From positions 4,570 to 13,717 of the forward strand of contig DEEV01000122.1 in NCBI GenBank assembly GCA_002350445.1: a stretch of DNA of 9,148 nucleotides, given 5' to 3'. The position numbers were made by a program, and so were the translations under genes. Below are positions 1 through 6,294 of this stretch, piece by piece (the stretch's first letter is position 1; each line of letters opens with the position of its first letter). The stretch comes from Treponema sp. UBA2869. Lineage in GTDB: Bacteria; Spirochaetota; Spirochaetia; Treponematales; Treponemataceae. The notes below the pieces were generated by a model. The model was not told the origin of the DNA. It searched no databases and saw only the letters and a list, made by a program, of their open reading frames with translations.

Positions 1-216
1 TACCACAGATTCAGGTGGTATTTCGTCTGCACGCTCTTCATCAACTGCAATTAATCCCTTATCACTAAGAGCCTGCAAGGCATTTTCATTATGAATAAGC
101 GGACCAAGAGAATAAACTGATTTATCTTTGTTTTCTGAAAGGGCTTTTTCCGCCAGCTCTACGGCACGACGAACCCCAAAACAAAAACCTAAAACCGAAG
201 CACGAATTATTTTCAT
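1..216 (-). CDS. ispH: IspH (LytB), 4-hydroxy-3-methylbut-2-enyl diphosphate reductase, N-terminal part
   Basis: The first 72 codons of a gene that runs off the left edge. It matches the N-terminus of IspH, the [4Fe-4S] enzyme that makes IPP and DMAPP in the last step of the MEP isoprenoid pathway in the cytoplasm. Visible signatures are GFCFGVRRAV at residues 10-19, where Cys12 is the first cluster ligand (same number as in E. coli), and SLGPLIHN at residues 36-43, where His42 corresponds to the substrate-binding His of the family. The ATG at 216-214 is the only sensible start, as it places Cys12 at the usual distance from the N-terminus. No Shine-Dalgarno is visible; the leader is AT-rich. 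The gene lies downstream of the secF terminator and has its own candidate promoter, so it is probably a separate transcription unit. The C-terminal part, including the other two cluster Cys, is outside the window; a C-terminal fusion (IspH-S1 proteins are known in some bacteria) cannot be excluded. Confidence 0.92.
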   Translation of the reverse strand, partial: MKIIRASVLGFCFGVRRAVELAEKALSENKDKSVYSLGPLIHNENALQALSDKGLIAVDEERADEIPPESVV

Positions 217-245
217 AAAAATCACAAAAAAATAAATTTGTTTAC

Positions 246-274
246 ATTATAACACATTTTATAAAACTTCATAA
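246..274 (-). promoter_or_regulatory. Candidate sigma70 promoter of ispH
   Basis: On the minus strand a perfect TATAAT lies at 251-246. Seventeen bases upstream is TTATGA (274-269), a weak -35 with 3 of 6 matches. Transcription would start near 239, giving a leader of about 22 nt. The site sits between the terminator of the upstream operon and the ispH start, where a promoter is expected. The -10 is convincing; the -35 is not. Confidence 0.45.
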
Positions 275-302
275 CAGTCAAAAATGCTTTATTAATTGAA
301 AT

Positions 303-337
303 AAAAAAAATGTCCTGCTCTTATTACGAACAGGACA
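303..337 (-). terminator. Intrinsic terminator of the sec operon
   Basis: On the minus strand the arms TGTCCTGTTC (337-328) and GAGCAGGACA (320-311) form a 10-bp stem with one G-U wobble and a 7-nt loop. An A-T pair can extend it. A run of eight T follows directly (310-303). It begins 35 nt after the secF stop codon, so it ends the SecF-side operon and isolates ispH. The plus strand has no T-tract after the hairpin, so it should work in one direction only. Confidence 0.9.
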
Positions 338-372
338 TATATAAAACCGGAAATTTAATTTACCGTAATTTT

Positions 373-1575
373 TTAGTCATCATTTTTCAGTGAATGATGA
401 ACACCATATTCCGGACGCCAGTTTCTGCGGCTTGCAGAAATAAATGCGCTTGAAATGAAAATTGAAGAATACATACCGCTTATCAAACCAACAATCATTG
501 CAAGTGCAAAGTCTTTGATGCTTCCAGTTGTGAATACATACAAAGAAATTACAGCGAACAAAGTTGTTACAGTTGTAAGTACAGAACGTACAAATGTATC
601 TGAAAGCGACTGGTTCAAAATTTCATTGAAAGATTTTACTTCTTTCATAAGGCGCATGTTGTAACGTACACGGTCAAGAATTACGACTGTAGCGTTGATA
701 GAATAACCTACGATTGTAAGAACAGCTGCAAGTACAGTTGAAGAGAATTCCATCTGTGTCCATGTAATAAATGCCAGCATAATCAAAGTATCATGAATCA
801 AAGCAACTACAGAACCAAGAGCAAAATCCCAATGGAAACGAAGTGCCGCATAACCCCAGATTAAAAGCACTACAAGAACAAACATAATAATAGATTTGAT
901 TGTTGTAGATTTTGAGCTTCCTGCACCAATAAAGTCTGTCTTTACAATTGCAACATTTTCTTTATGAAATTTTCCATAAAGTTTTTCATTTACTGCAACC
1001 TGAACGTCGTTCTGGCTGTCGCCTTCGCTTACGCTCATACGAATCTGGTAAGAAGCATCTGCTCCAGAACCGAGCTGTTTAATATTCATACCAGATTCAC
1101 CTAAAGCAGCACGCAAGTCATCTGTTGTAACTTCAGAAGTTCCTGCAGGGTAAATATACATTAAGTTCTTTGTAAGCTGATTTGTAACGGCAGAGTTTAA
1201 GAAAAGCTTTGTTGTATCGTATGAACCGTTACGAACATTCATCTTTACACCATCAATTTTATTTACTTCGGCAGCAAGTTCACTTACTGTTTTAAGCACT
1301 GCAAAATTGAATGAACGAGTTTCGTTTTCTGTTCCTGCACCTGTAATTACAATGTCCATCTGACCAGCAGAAAGATCAAGAGAAAGCTTTGCAGAACCAT
1401 TATAAACAATGTCTGCAACAGGTTCTGCAATGCGAACCTCTTCTATAAGTCCTGCCTTAAAATCAAGCCCCAGGTTAATTCCCTTTGTAAAAAGTCCTGC
1501 AAGACCAAATAAGATGATTACACAACTTAAAATAACACAAGGAACAAATCCTTTATTGAATTTCATTGTTTTCAT
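373..1575 (-). CDS. secF: Protein translocase subunit SecF
   Basis: SecF works with SecD as an RND-type, proton-driven factor that pulls preproteins from SecYEG on the outer face of the inner membrane. The 400-aa product has TM1 at about residues 10-29, a large periplasmic domain (about 45-220), then five membrane segments starting near 226, 248, 275, 330 and 353. The TM4 signature IVGYSINATVVILDRVR (288-304) and the EILNQSLSDTFVRSVLTT block (318-335) identify the family, and Arg330 aligns with E. coli R247. Two oddities: Ala295 replaces the Asp normally found after the Asn of this signature (E. coli D213), and the product is longer than the roughly 300-320 aa usual for SecF, with the extra length between the first periplasmic strand and the VTTDDLRAAL segment. 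The ATG overlaps the secD stop by 4 nt (ATGA), with GGGGGA upstream, so translation is probably coupled. Met4 is a second possible start. It is the last gene before the terminator. Confidence 0.95.
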   Translation of the reverse strand: MKTMKFNKGFVPCVILSCVIILFGLAGLFTKGINLGLDFKAGLIEEVRIAEPVADIVYNGSAKLSLDLSAGQMDIVITGAGTENETRSFNFAVLKTVSELAAEVNKIDGVKMNVRNGSYDTTKLFLNSAVTNQLTKNLMYIYPAGTSEVTTDDLRAALGESGMNIKQLGSGADASYQIRMSVSEGDSQNDVQVAVNEKLYGKFHKENVAIVKTDFIGAGSSKSTTIKSIIMFVLVVLLIWGYAALRFHWDFALGSVVALIHDTLIMLAFITWTQMEFSSTVLAAVLTIVGYSINATVVILDRVRYNMRLMKEVKSFNEILNQSLSDTFVRSVLTTVTTLFAVISLYVFTTGSIKDFALAMIVGLISGMYSSIFISSAFISASRRNWRPEYGVHHSLKNDD

Positions 1576-3320
1576 TGTTTAATCCCCCAACCAATACTTA
1601 CTTTCTTTGCATGAAGAACATCTGTGCTGAAATCGAAAATAAGTCTTGAAACAAACAAAGCTGTAAATACAGATGAAACAACACCAATTGCAAGTGAAAC
1701 TGCGAATCCCTTAATTGAACCTGAACCAAGCTGGCTCAAGAAAATTGCGGCAATAAATGTTGTAATGTTAGAGTCCATAATTGCCCAGAAAGCGTTATCG
1801 AAACCTAAAGAAATTGCAGCAGCGCGGGTTTTTCCGGCACGAAGCTCTTCCTTAATGCGTTCAAAAACAAGAACGTTTGCATCAACTGCCATACCGACTG
1901 TAAGAATCATACCGGCAACAGAAGAAAGCGAAAGTGTATAATTGAAAGCAGAAAGAATAGAGAACATCATATAAAGGTTCAAAACCTGTGCTACAACTGC
2001 GTTTATACCAGATGCTTTATAGAACAGAAGCATAAATACAAGGATAAGAACAAGACCAAGAGCAATAGCCATTTTTCCCTGACGGATAGCTTCTTCACCC
2101 AAAGATGCACCAATTACCTGCTGACTTTCTACTTCGAGCGGAACAGTAAGCCATGCTGTCTGCAAAACTTTTTTGATATTGTTTGCTTCTTCATAGCTGA
2201 AACCACCAGAAAGAGAAACATTCCCAGCAGTAATTGCTGAATTAATTTTTGCATTTGATTTAACTTTGTTATCGCTTACGATTGCAAGATAATCACCAAC
2301 ATGAGCTGTTGTAAAATCTGCAAATATTTTAGTTCCTTCCAAATCAAGATGGAATGCAACTTCAGGCATATTTGTAAATTCATCTGCCTGAACCTGTGCA
2401 GACTGAATATGTTTACCATCAAGAGCAATTTCTTTTTTTACAACAAGCCAATCATAGCGTTCATCAAGACCATATTCGTCTTTTGTATAAACACCAAAAA
2501 CTTCGCAGTCAGCTGGAATTACAGAAGAATCCATAAGTTCTCCAGATGCATTGAATGTTGACGCAGGATTAGCTTTGTAATAAGACTTAAAAGCTTCTGT
2601 TGCAGCCATATCAACAAGACGGAAATTCAAAATACCTTTACCAACAATCAAAGTATTGATTGCATCTGCCTGAGCGGCACCAGGTATTTCAATATAAATG
2701 TGGTCTTCACCCTGCTGTCTGATTACAGGAGAAGTAAGACCAAATTTGTCTATACGGCTTGAAAGATTTTCAATTGCATTTTCCATTGCATCTTTTTTAA
2801 ATTCTGCAACATCTTTTGAATCAAGAGAATCACCCTGAACTGCAACTGCAGCATCAAGATCTGCGTGAACAATAACGTTCATACCGCCTGAAAGATCAAG
2901 ACCGAGTTTTACAGAATTTTCATAATAATGCTTTGCTTTAAGGATATCTTCTCTATAATGAGTCTGAATAACGCTCAAAATATCAAGTTCGCTTTCAAAA
3001 GCAGAAACTACATTTTTTGCTGAATAAGGTTCAGAAACTTTCTTTCCCTGTTCCTTGAATCTTTTAGCAACTTCTTTATTTATCCAGTTAAACTTACTGT
3101 CCAAAGCGGCATCAGGATTTGCTGATACAGCAGCTTTGATTTCGCGTACATCAGAGGCAGCCTCGATTTCCGCATAACTTTTAATGTTTTCTGTTGAGCC
3201 CAATGCAAGCTGTTGAACTTCTTTAGGTGTTTTTCCATACCAGTTGATTGAAGGCCATAGAAAAGCAAAACAAAGTGCCAGAACAGCAAGCAAAACAACT
3301 AAACGAGTCCGTTTGTTCAT
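1572..3320 (-). CDS. secD: Protein translocase subunit SecD
   Basis: SecD is the partner of SecF in the SecDF complex that couples the proton gradient to late steps of protein export. The 582-aa product has TM1 at about 7-25 and a long periplasmic region carrying the P1-head signatures LGLDLSGG (139-146) and the segment ENLSSRIDKFGLTSPVIRQQ (184-203). Next come the family segment VKKEIALDGKHIQSAQV (294-310) and a C-terminal block of five TMs from about residue 417. The diagnostic GMAVDANVLVFERIKEEL (476-493) is intact; Asp480 is the position of E. coli D519, implicated in proton transfer. The length is close to that of E. coli SecD. The ATG has GGAG 8 nt upstream (3332-3329) and lies 14 nt after the yajC stop. 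Gene order yajC-secD-secF is the common bacterial arrangement and supports the call. Confidence 0.97.
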   Translation of the reverse strand: MNKRTRLVVLLAVLALCFAFLWPSINWYGKTPKEVQQLALGSTENIKSYAEIEAASDVREIKAAVSANPDAALDSKFNWINKEVAKRFKEQGKKVSEPYSAKNVVSAFESELDILSVIQTHYREDILKAKHYYENSVKLGLDLSGGMNVIVHADLDAAVAVQGDSLDSKDVAEFKKDAMENAIENLSSRIDKFGLTSPVIRQQGEDHIYIEIPGAAQADAINTLIVGKGILNFRLVDMAATEAFKSYYKANPASTFNASGELMDSSVIPADCEVFGVYTKDEYGLDERYDWLVVKKEIALDGKHIQSAQVQADEFTNMPEVAFHLDLEGTKIFADFTTAHVGDYLAIVSDNKVKSNAKINSAITAGNVSLSGGFSYEEANNIKKVLQTAWLTVPLEVESQQVIGASLGEEAIRQGKMAIALGLVLILVFMLLFYKASGINAVVAQVLNLYMMFSILSAFNYTLSLSSVAGMILTVGMAVDANVLVFERIKEELRAGKTRAAAISLGFDNAFWAIMDSNITTFIAAIFLSQLGSGSIKGFAVSLAIGVVSSVFTALFVSRLIFDFSTDVLHAKKVSIGWGIKQ

Positions 3321-3334
3321 TTTACCAACTCCAA

Positions 3335-3745
3335 TTATTTGTTATCTTCTTTTACTTCAGCTGATGCTGAGTCTGAAGATTTTTTACCTTTTTTATTTTC
3401 AGCTTCTTTTGCAAGCTCTGCTTCTGATTTTTCTACAGTAGCAATTGCAGGGCGGTTGAATTCGATTTTGCAGTTTTCATCAACTTTTACAATTACAGTC
3501 TTTTCTTTTACAGATGAAACAGTTCCGTGAATTCCGCCAATAGTAATTACCTTATCACCCTTTTTTAATGCGTCGAGCATTCTCTGTGTTTCTTTCTGTT
3601 TTTTATTCTGAGGGCGAATCAACAGGAAATAAAAAATTGCAATAATAGCTACAAAAGGTACTGCAGTCTGCATCAACTGCTGTGAAGCACTTGGTGCCGC
3701 TCCGTTTGTTGCAGCCTGAAGAAATGGGACAAAAAATGTTGTCAT
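3335..3745 (-). CDS. yajC: Sec translocon accessory protein YajC
   Basis: YajC is a small single-span inner-membrane protein that associates with SecDF. The 136-aa product has a short N-terminal segment, one TM at about residues 25-44 ending in the hallmark FLLIRPQNKKQKE, then a cytoplasmic domain with ALKKGDKVITIGGIHGTV (59-76), which is the conserved YajC core. The tail (about 108-136) is rich in Lys, Glu and Ser and probably disordered. I chose the ATG at 3745-3743 because AGGATGGA precedes it and the TM then lies at the usual distance from the N-terminus; the reading frame stays open upstream to a TTG at 3823, but that extension has no homology-like features. secD follows after 14 nt. An 86-nt gap separates it from the upstream TPR gene, the largest gap in this operon, so an extra promoter or processing site there is possible. 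Confidence 0.95.
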   Translation of the reverse strand: MTTFFVPFLQAATNGAAPSASQQLMQTAVPFVAIIAIFYFLLIRPQNKKQKETQRMLDALKKGDKVITIGGIHGTVSSVKEKTVIVKVDENCKIEFNRPAIATVEKSEAELAKEAENKKGKKSSDSASAEVKEDNK

Positions 3746-3750
3746 AATAA

Positions 3751-3758
3751 TCCATCCT
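3751..3758 (-). promoter_or_regulatory. Ribosome binding site that sets the yajC start
   Basis: AGGATGGA on the minus strand. AGGA ends 9 nt before the ATG at 3745, and the second GGA ends 5 nt before it. It supports the shorter 136-aa YajC over a 162-aa version starting at a TTG further upstream. Confidence 0.7.
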
Positions 3759-3771
3759 GATTTTTTAAAAT

Positions 3772-3787
3772 CTGACAAAAATGTCAG
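3772..3787 (-). other. Small hairpin in the gap between the TPR gene and yajC
   Basis: The perfect inverted repeat CTGACA / TGTCAG has a 4-nt loop of T on the minus strand. It is followed by the AT-rich palindrome GATTTTAAAAAATC, not by a real T-tract. It is too short and GC-poor to be a good terminator. It may be a weak attenuator, an mRNA 5'-end or processing structure, or chance. Confidence 0.4.
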
Positions 3788-3796
3788 TCTTGCTAG

Positions 3797-3823
3797 ATTA
3801 TCACTATTTAAGCGATTAATCAA
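3797..3823 (-). promoter_or_regulatory. Possible internal promoter in front of yajC
   Basis: On the minus strand GATAAT (3802-3797, 5 of 6) is preceded by TTGATT (3823-3818, 4 of 6), but the spacer is only 15 bp. If used, transcription would start near 3790, just before the small hairpin, giving a yajC-secD-secF message independent of the two upstream genes. The short spacer makes this weak. Confidence 0.25.
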
Positions 3824-3831
3824 CGCAAATT

Positions 3832-5535
3832 TTATTGGATTAATTTTGTAAGAGATTCGTTAAGCTTCTTTACGGATGAATCATTAGGTTTTATGGCAAC
3901 TACCTGGCGCAGGTAATATTGAGCCTTTCGGTAGTCTTTTTTTGAAAAATAGATTTCATAGAGTCTAAAAAGGGCATCGCTGTTACGCGGATTCGAAATT
4001 AAGGAAGAACGTAAATCTGCAAGAGCGGCTTCATCAGTATACTGCAGATAACTTCGCATATAATAAAGGAAGCTTTTTATTTTTGTAGAAGACGCCGACA
4101 TCAGCGAATCTATATAGCGGATTACGACATCGCGGTTTCCAACCTGCGAATAAGCCATGATATAAGCCTGAAGCAAAACTTCATCGTCAGGTTTTGCATC
4201 AAAACGTTTTTTTGCCGTTTCATAAGCTTCGTTCTTTTTTCCAAGCTTAATACAAATCTGCACGTATTTTTCTATAATTTCCGACGAAGCATAAGGATTT
4301 GCAACAAGTTTCTTACAGATTGCATATGCTTCCTGCCAGTTTTCACGCTGGACGAGTCCCTGAAGTGCATAAGCAAGCGCATTCTGATTATCAGGATCCA
4401 TTTCAAGAACTTTTGCAGCAAGATCATCTGCATATTTTCCGGCAACCGGCGAATCGGTAACAGACGAAACTCTTGCCGCAAGCATAAGGGCGTCAAAATT
4501 TGAAGGATAAAGCTGAAGTGCTTTTTCTATAGTTTCTGTCGCAGCCGTTGTATTTTTACTCCAGTCAAGCTGAACTCTGGCTCGAAGAATCAGATAGTCA
4601 ATAGAAGTGCTGTCCTGGCGGGCATAAACATCCAGAAGGGAAACTGCATGAATATAGTCTTTTTTTTCAACGAGAATTTTTGCGCGCAGCAAAACAAATT
4701 CCAAATCGTTAGGGTTCTGCTGGAGGACGCGGGCGACATATTGTTCAGCAAGGTTGTAATCCTTAGATTCAAAGGCAACAAATGCATTTTGCTTAAGCAC
4801 CTGAATATCGGATGAATCTGACGAAATGCCTGAAAGAATTTCTGATGCCCGTGCAATATTTCCGCTGTTACGCAATATTCTTGCATAGGCAACAGAAATT
4901 TCTGAAACCGATTTTGCATTAAGATAAGCTTTTTCTATATAAGTCTGCGCATTCTGAAAATCATTCTTTTTTTCAAGAACACAGGCAAGTATGTAATTTG
5001 CCATTACAGAATCTGCATTTATAGAAAGCGCCTTTCGTGCCGCATCCTCACAATCATCATAAACATTTACACCTGACGCTGGCTTATATAAAACAAGTGC
5101 AGGAAGCAAAGTTGAAAGGAAATCTGTATTTCCGGTACTTTTATCAAAAACGCCCTGTTCTGCCATTTCTATGGCTCCAACATAAGGATTTGCATTTGAA
5201 ACCGGGAAAACATCCCAGCTGACTTTTTCAGACGGCCACAGTGTCTTCATAATTTCGGCCGCAACATAAATTAAAACCTTTTCGTTTTCTTCGTATTCAG
5301 ATTCACGCTTGCGAATTGTCTGCATTGCAGTCTTTAATTTTTCTGGAGAACCGTCTTCAACACTTTTTAGGACAGATGAATCTATTTTATAAAAAAATGT
5401 TCTTTTCTGTGTTTCTATTTTTACAGAATCTTTGTTTTTTTTCTTAGAGGCAGAATAAGCCGGAAGGGCTGTCAGAATTGCAGCCACAAAAATGAGGACA
5501 AGTTTATTTTTTTTTACCCGGTCAGGTCTATTCAA
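3832..5535 (-). CDS. Exported TPR-repeat protein of unknown function
   Basis: The 567-aa product starts with a signal peptide: basic residues 6-11 (RVKKNK), a hydrophobic core at about 12-26, and a likely cleavage site near AYSA (26-29). The mature N-terminus is Lys-rich. From about residue 160 to 560 it is a chain of helical repeats with typical TPR spacing, e.g. AFVAFESKDYNLAEQYVARV (251-270) followed by LQQNPND, AYAICKKLVANP (403-414) and LYEIYFSKKDYRKAQYYLRQ (525-544) followed by VVAIKPND. TPR arrays bind proteins, so a periplasmic scaffold is the likely role; the partner is unknown. The start is TTG at 5535, chosen because GGTGGA lies 5 nt upstream and no ATG or GTG further in keeps the signal peptide whole. 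It lies 14 nt after the six-TM gene and upstream of yajC-secD-secF, so a link with secretion or envelope assembly is a contextual inference only. Nine A in a row occur in codons 7-10. Confidence 0.85.
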   Translation of the reverse strand: MNRPDRVKKNKLVLIFVAAILTALPAYSASKKKNKDSVKIETQKRTFFYKIDSSVLKSVEDGSPEKLKTAMQTIRKRESEYEENEKVLIYVAAEIMKTLWPSEKVSWDVFPVSNANPYVGAIEMAEQGVFDKSTGNTDFLSTLLPALVLYKPASGVNVYDDCEDAARKALSINADSVMANYILACVLEKKNDFQNAQTYIEKAYLNAKSVSEISVAYARILRNSGNIARASEILSGISSDSSDIQVLKQNAFVAFESKDYNLAEQYVARVLQQNPNDLEFVLLRAKILVEKKDYIHAVSLLDVYARQDSTSIDYLILRARVQLDWSKNTTAATETIEKALQLYPSNFDALMLAARVSSVTDSPVAGKYADDLAAKVLEMDPDNQNALAYALQGLVQRENWQEAYAICKKLVANPYASSEIIEKYVQICIKLGKKNEAYETAKKRFDAKPDDEVLLQAYIMAYSQVGNRDVVIRYIDSLMSASSTKIKSFLYYMRSYLQYTDEAALADLRSSLISNPRNSDALFRLYEIYFSKKDYRKAQYYLRQVVAIKPNDSSVKKLNESLTKLIQ

Positions 5536-5540
5536 AAGTT

Positions 5541-5546
5541 TCCACC
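5541..5546 (-). promoter_or_regulatory. Ribosome binding site supporting a TTG start
   Basis: GGTGGA on the minus strand differs from GGAGGA by one base and ends 5 nt before TTG at 5535. It is the main evidence that the TPR gene begins at TTG. Confidence 0.6.
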
Positions 5547-5549
5547 AGA

Positions 5550-6146
5550 TTAAAACTCGGAATCCAGCGCACCATATTCCTTTTCTACATCATCGTCACG
5601 GAAAATCAATTCTTTATGCTTTTGCTGAATAAAAAAGAATATAATGAGCAGCAGAATTACAGCTATTACAAAGGCAGGTCCAACAAAGCTGAATACATTT
5701 TTATACGGGATTTTCACAATCCTGAAAGAAAAAAGTCCAAACCAGAGTCCCATTCCAACAAAGAAAATTCCTAAAACCCCGTAGACAAGCTTAAAGCTTT
5801 TATACTTGAATATTGAAGAAATCAGAACTGAAATTCCTGTAAAAAGGCTGAAAACCGGCCAGAACTGTCTGAACGAAAACGGAAGGCAGGTATTTAAAAG
5901 CAGTATCATAAAACCATAGCCTATAAAAATCAGACCCATAAAAAGATGACTTGCCTTTCTTGTTATTCCAACCGAAATGCCTATTAAAAGAGCGCCCATA
6001 ATTACCTGAAACATAATGCTCGACATAATCAAAAGCTGCATTCCTACCGAATTGTTTTCTATACTAAGAAATACACAGGCTAACGCCAGGAATATAAAAG
6101 AGAAAGCAATAAGAATATGTGAAACTTTCAGGCTTTTTTGCGTCAT
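5550..6146 (-). CDS. Six-TM inner-membrane protein, unknown function
   Basis: I do not recognise the family. The 198-aa product is almost all membrane: hydrophobic segments at about residues 9-27, 35-61, 67-84, 95-112, 119-140 and 151-173. A charged cytoplasmic-type tail follows (174-198, QQKHKE then RDDDVEKEYGALDSEF). Basic residues in the loops (ITRK at 61-64, FKYKSFK at 113-119) fit both termini inside by the positive-inside rule. No catalytic motif is visible. I chose ATG at 6146 because GGAAGGA lies 5 nt upstream; the frame stays open to a TTG at 6197, which has only a T-tract before it. It is the first gene of the operon leading to the TPR gene (14 nt downstream) and to yajC-secD-secF. 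That position suggests a membrane partner of the TPR protein, but nothing in the sequence proves it. Confidence 0.8.
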   Translation of the reverse strand: MTQKSLKVSHILIAFSFIFLALACVFLSIENNSVGMQLLIMSSIMFQVIMGALLIGISVGITRKASHLFMGLIFIGYGFMILLLNTCLPFSFRQFWPVFSLFTGISVLISSIFKYKSFKLVYGVLGIFFVGMGLWFGLFSFRIVKIPYKNVFSFVGPAFVIAVILLLIIFFFIQQKHKELIFRDDDVEKEYGALDSEF

Positions 6147-6151
6147 AAACA

Positions 6152-6158
6152 TCCTTCC
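6152..6158 (-). promoter_or_regulatory. Ribosome binding site that sets the six-TM protein start
   Basis: GGAAGGA on the minus strand ends 5 nt before ATG 6146. It favours the 198-aa form over a 215-aa form from TTG 6197, and over ATG 6152, which it would overlap. Confidence 0.75.
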
Positions 6159-6212
6159 AACAAGCACGGAAAGCAGAAAAAGCCCGCTTCCGTTCAAAAA
6201 AAATAATTCAGA

Positions 6213-6241
6213 TTAAAACCAGACGAGTACCTGTCTATAAT
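6213..6241 (+). promoter_or_regulatory. Candidate promoter of the lipoprotein-transglycosylase operon
   Basis: TTAAAA (6213-6218, 4 of 6), a 17-bp spacer and a perfect TATAAT (6236-6241). Transcription would start near 6248 and leave a leader of about 47 nt. The -10 is shared with the divergent promoter on the other strand. Confidence 0.5.
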
Positions 6242-6265
6242 ACCCGTAATAGTTAATCTTTACAA
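6237..6265 (-). promoter_or_regulatory. Candidate promoter of the six-TM/TPR/sec operon
   Basis: On the minus strand TTGTAA (6265-6260, 4 of 6), a 17-bp spacer and TATTAT (6242-6237, 5 of 6). Transcription would start near 6230, giving a leader of about 84 nt before ATG 6146. The -10 is nearly the same base pairs as the plus-strand -10, so the two promoters are face to face on one symmetric element. Confidence 0.5.
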
Positions 6266-6294
6266 TAATATTTGTCTATGATAAATTCAAAAAT

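Noticed and set aside
455..664. Plus-strand open frame of 69 codons opposite secF
   Set aside because: It lies wholly within secF, whose membrane signature is unmistakable. It has no ribosome site or recognisable domain and is a frame shadow.
1624..1941. Plus-strand open frame of 105 codons opposite secD
   Set aside because: Antisense to the conserved SecD membrane block. Its composition reflects the reverse of SecD codons and no start signal is seen.
3772..3787. Hairpin as an intrinsic terminator between the TPR gene and yajC
   Set aside because: The stem is only 6 bp with half A-T pairs, and the following ATTTTAAAAAA is not a T-tract. It is kept only as a structure of unknown role.
3746..3823. 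26-residue N-terminal extension of YajC from a TTG
   Set aside because: A good ribosome site precedes the internal ATG, and the extension would place the hairpin region inside the gene and move the single TM far from the N-terminus.
4590..4919. Alternative-frame open frames within the TPR gene
   Set aside because: Same strand, different frame. The TPR frame is continuous with clear repeat periodicity, so these are shadows and not signs of a frameshift.
6147..6197. 17-residue extension of the six-TM protein from TTG 6197
   Set aside because: Only a T-tract precedes that TTG, whereas GGAAGGA stands 5 nt before ATG 6146. Not fully excluded, as the extension is partly hydrophobic.
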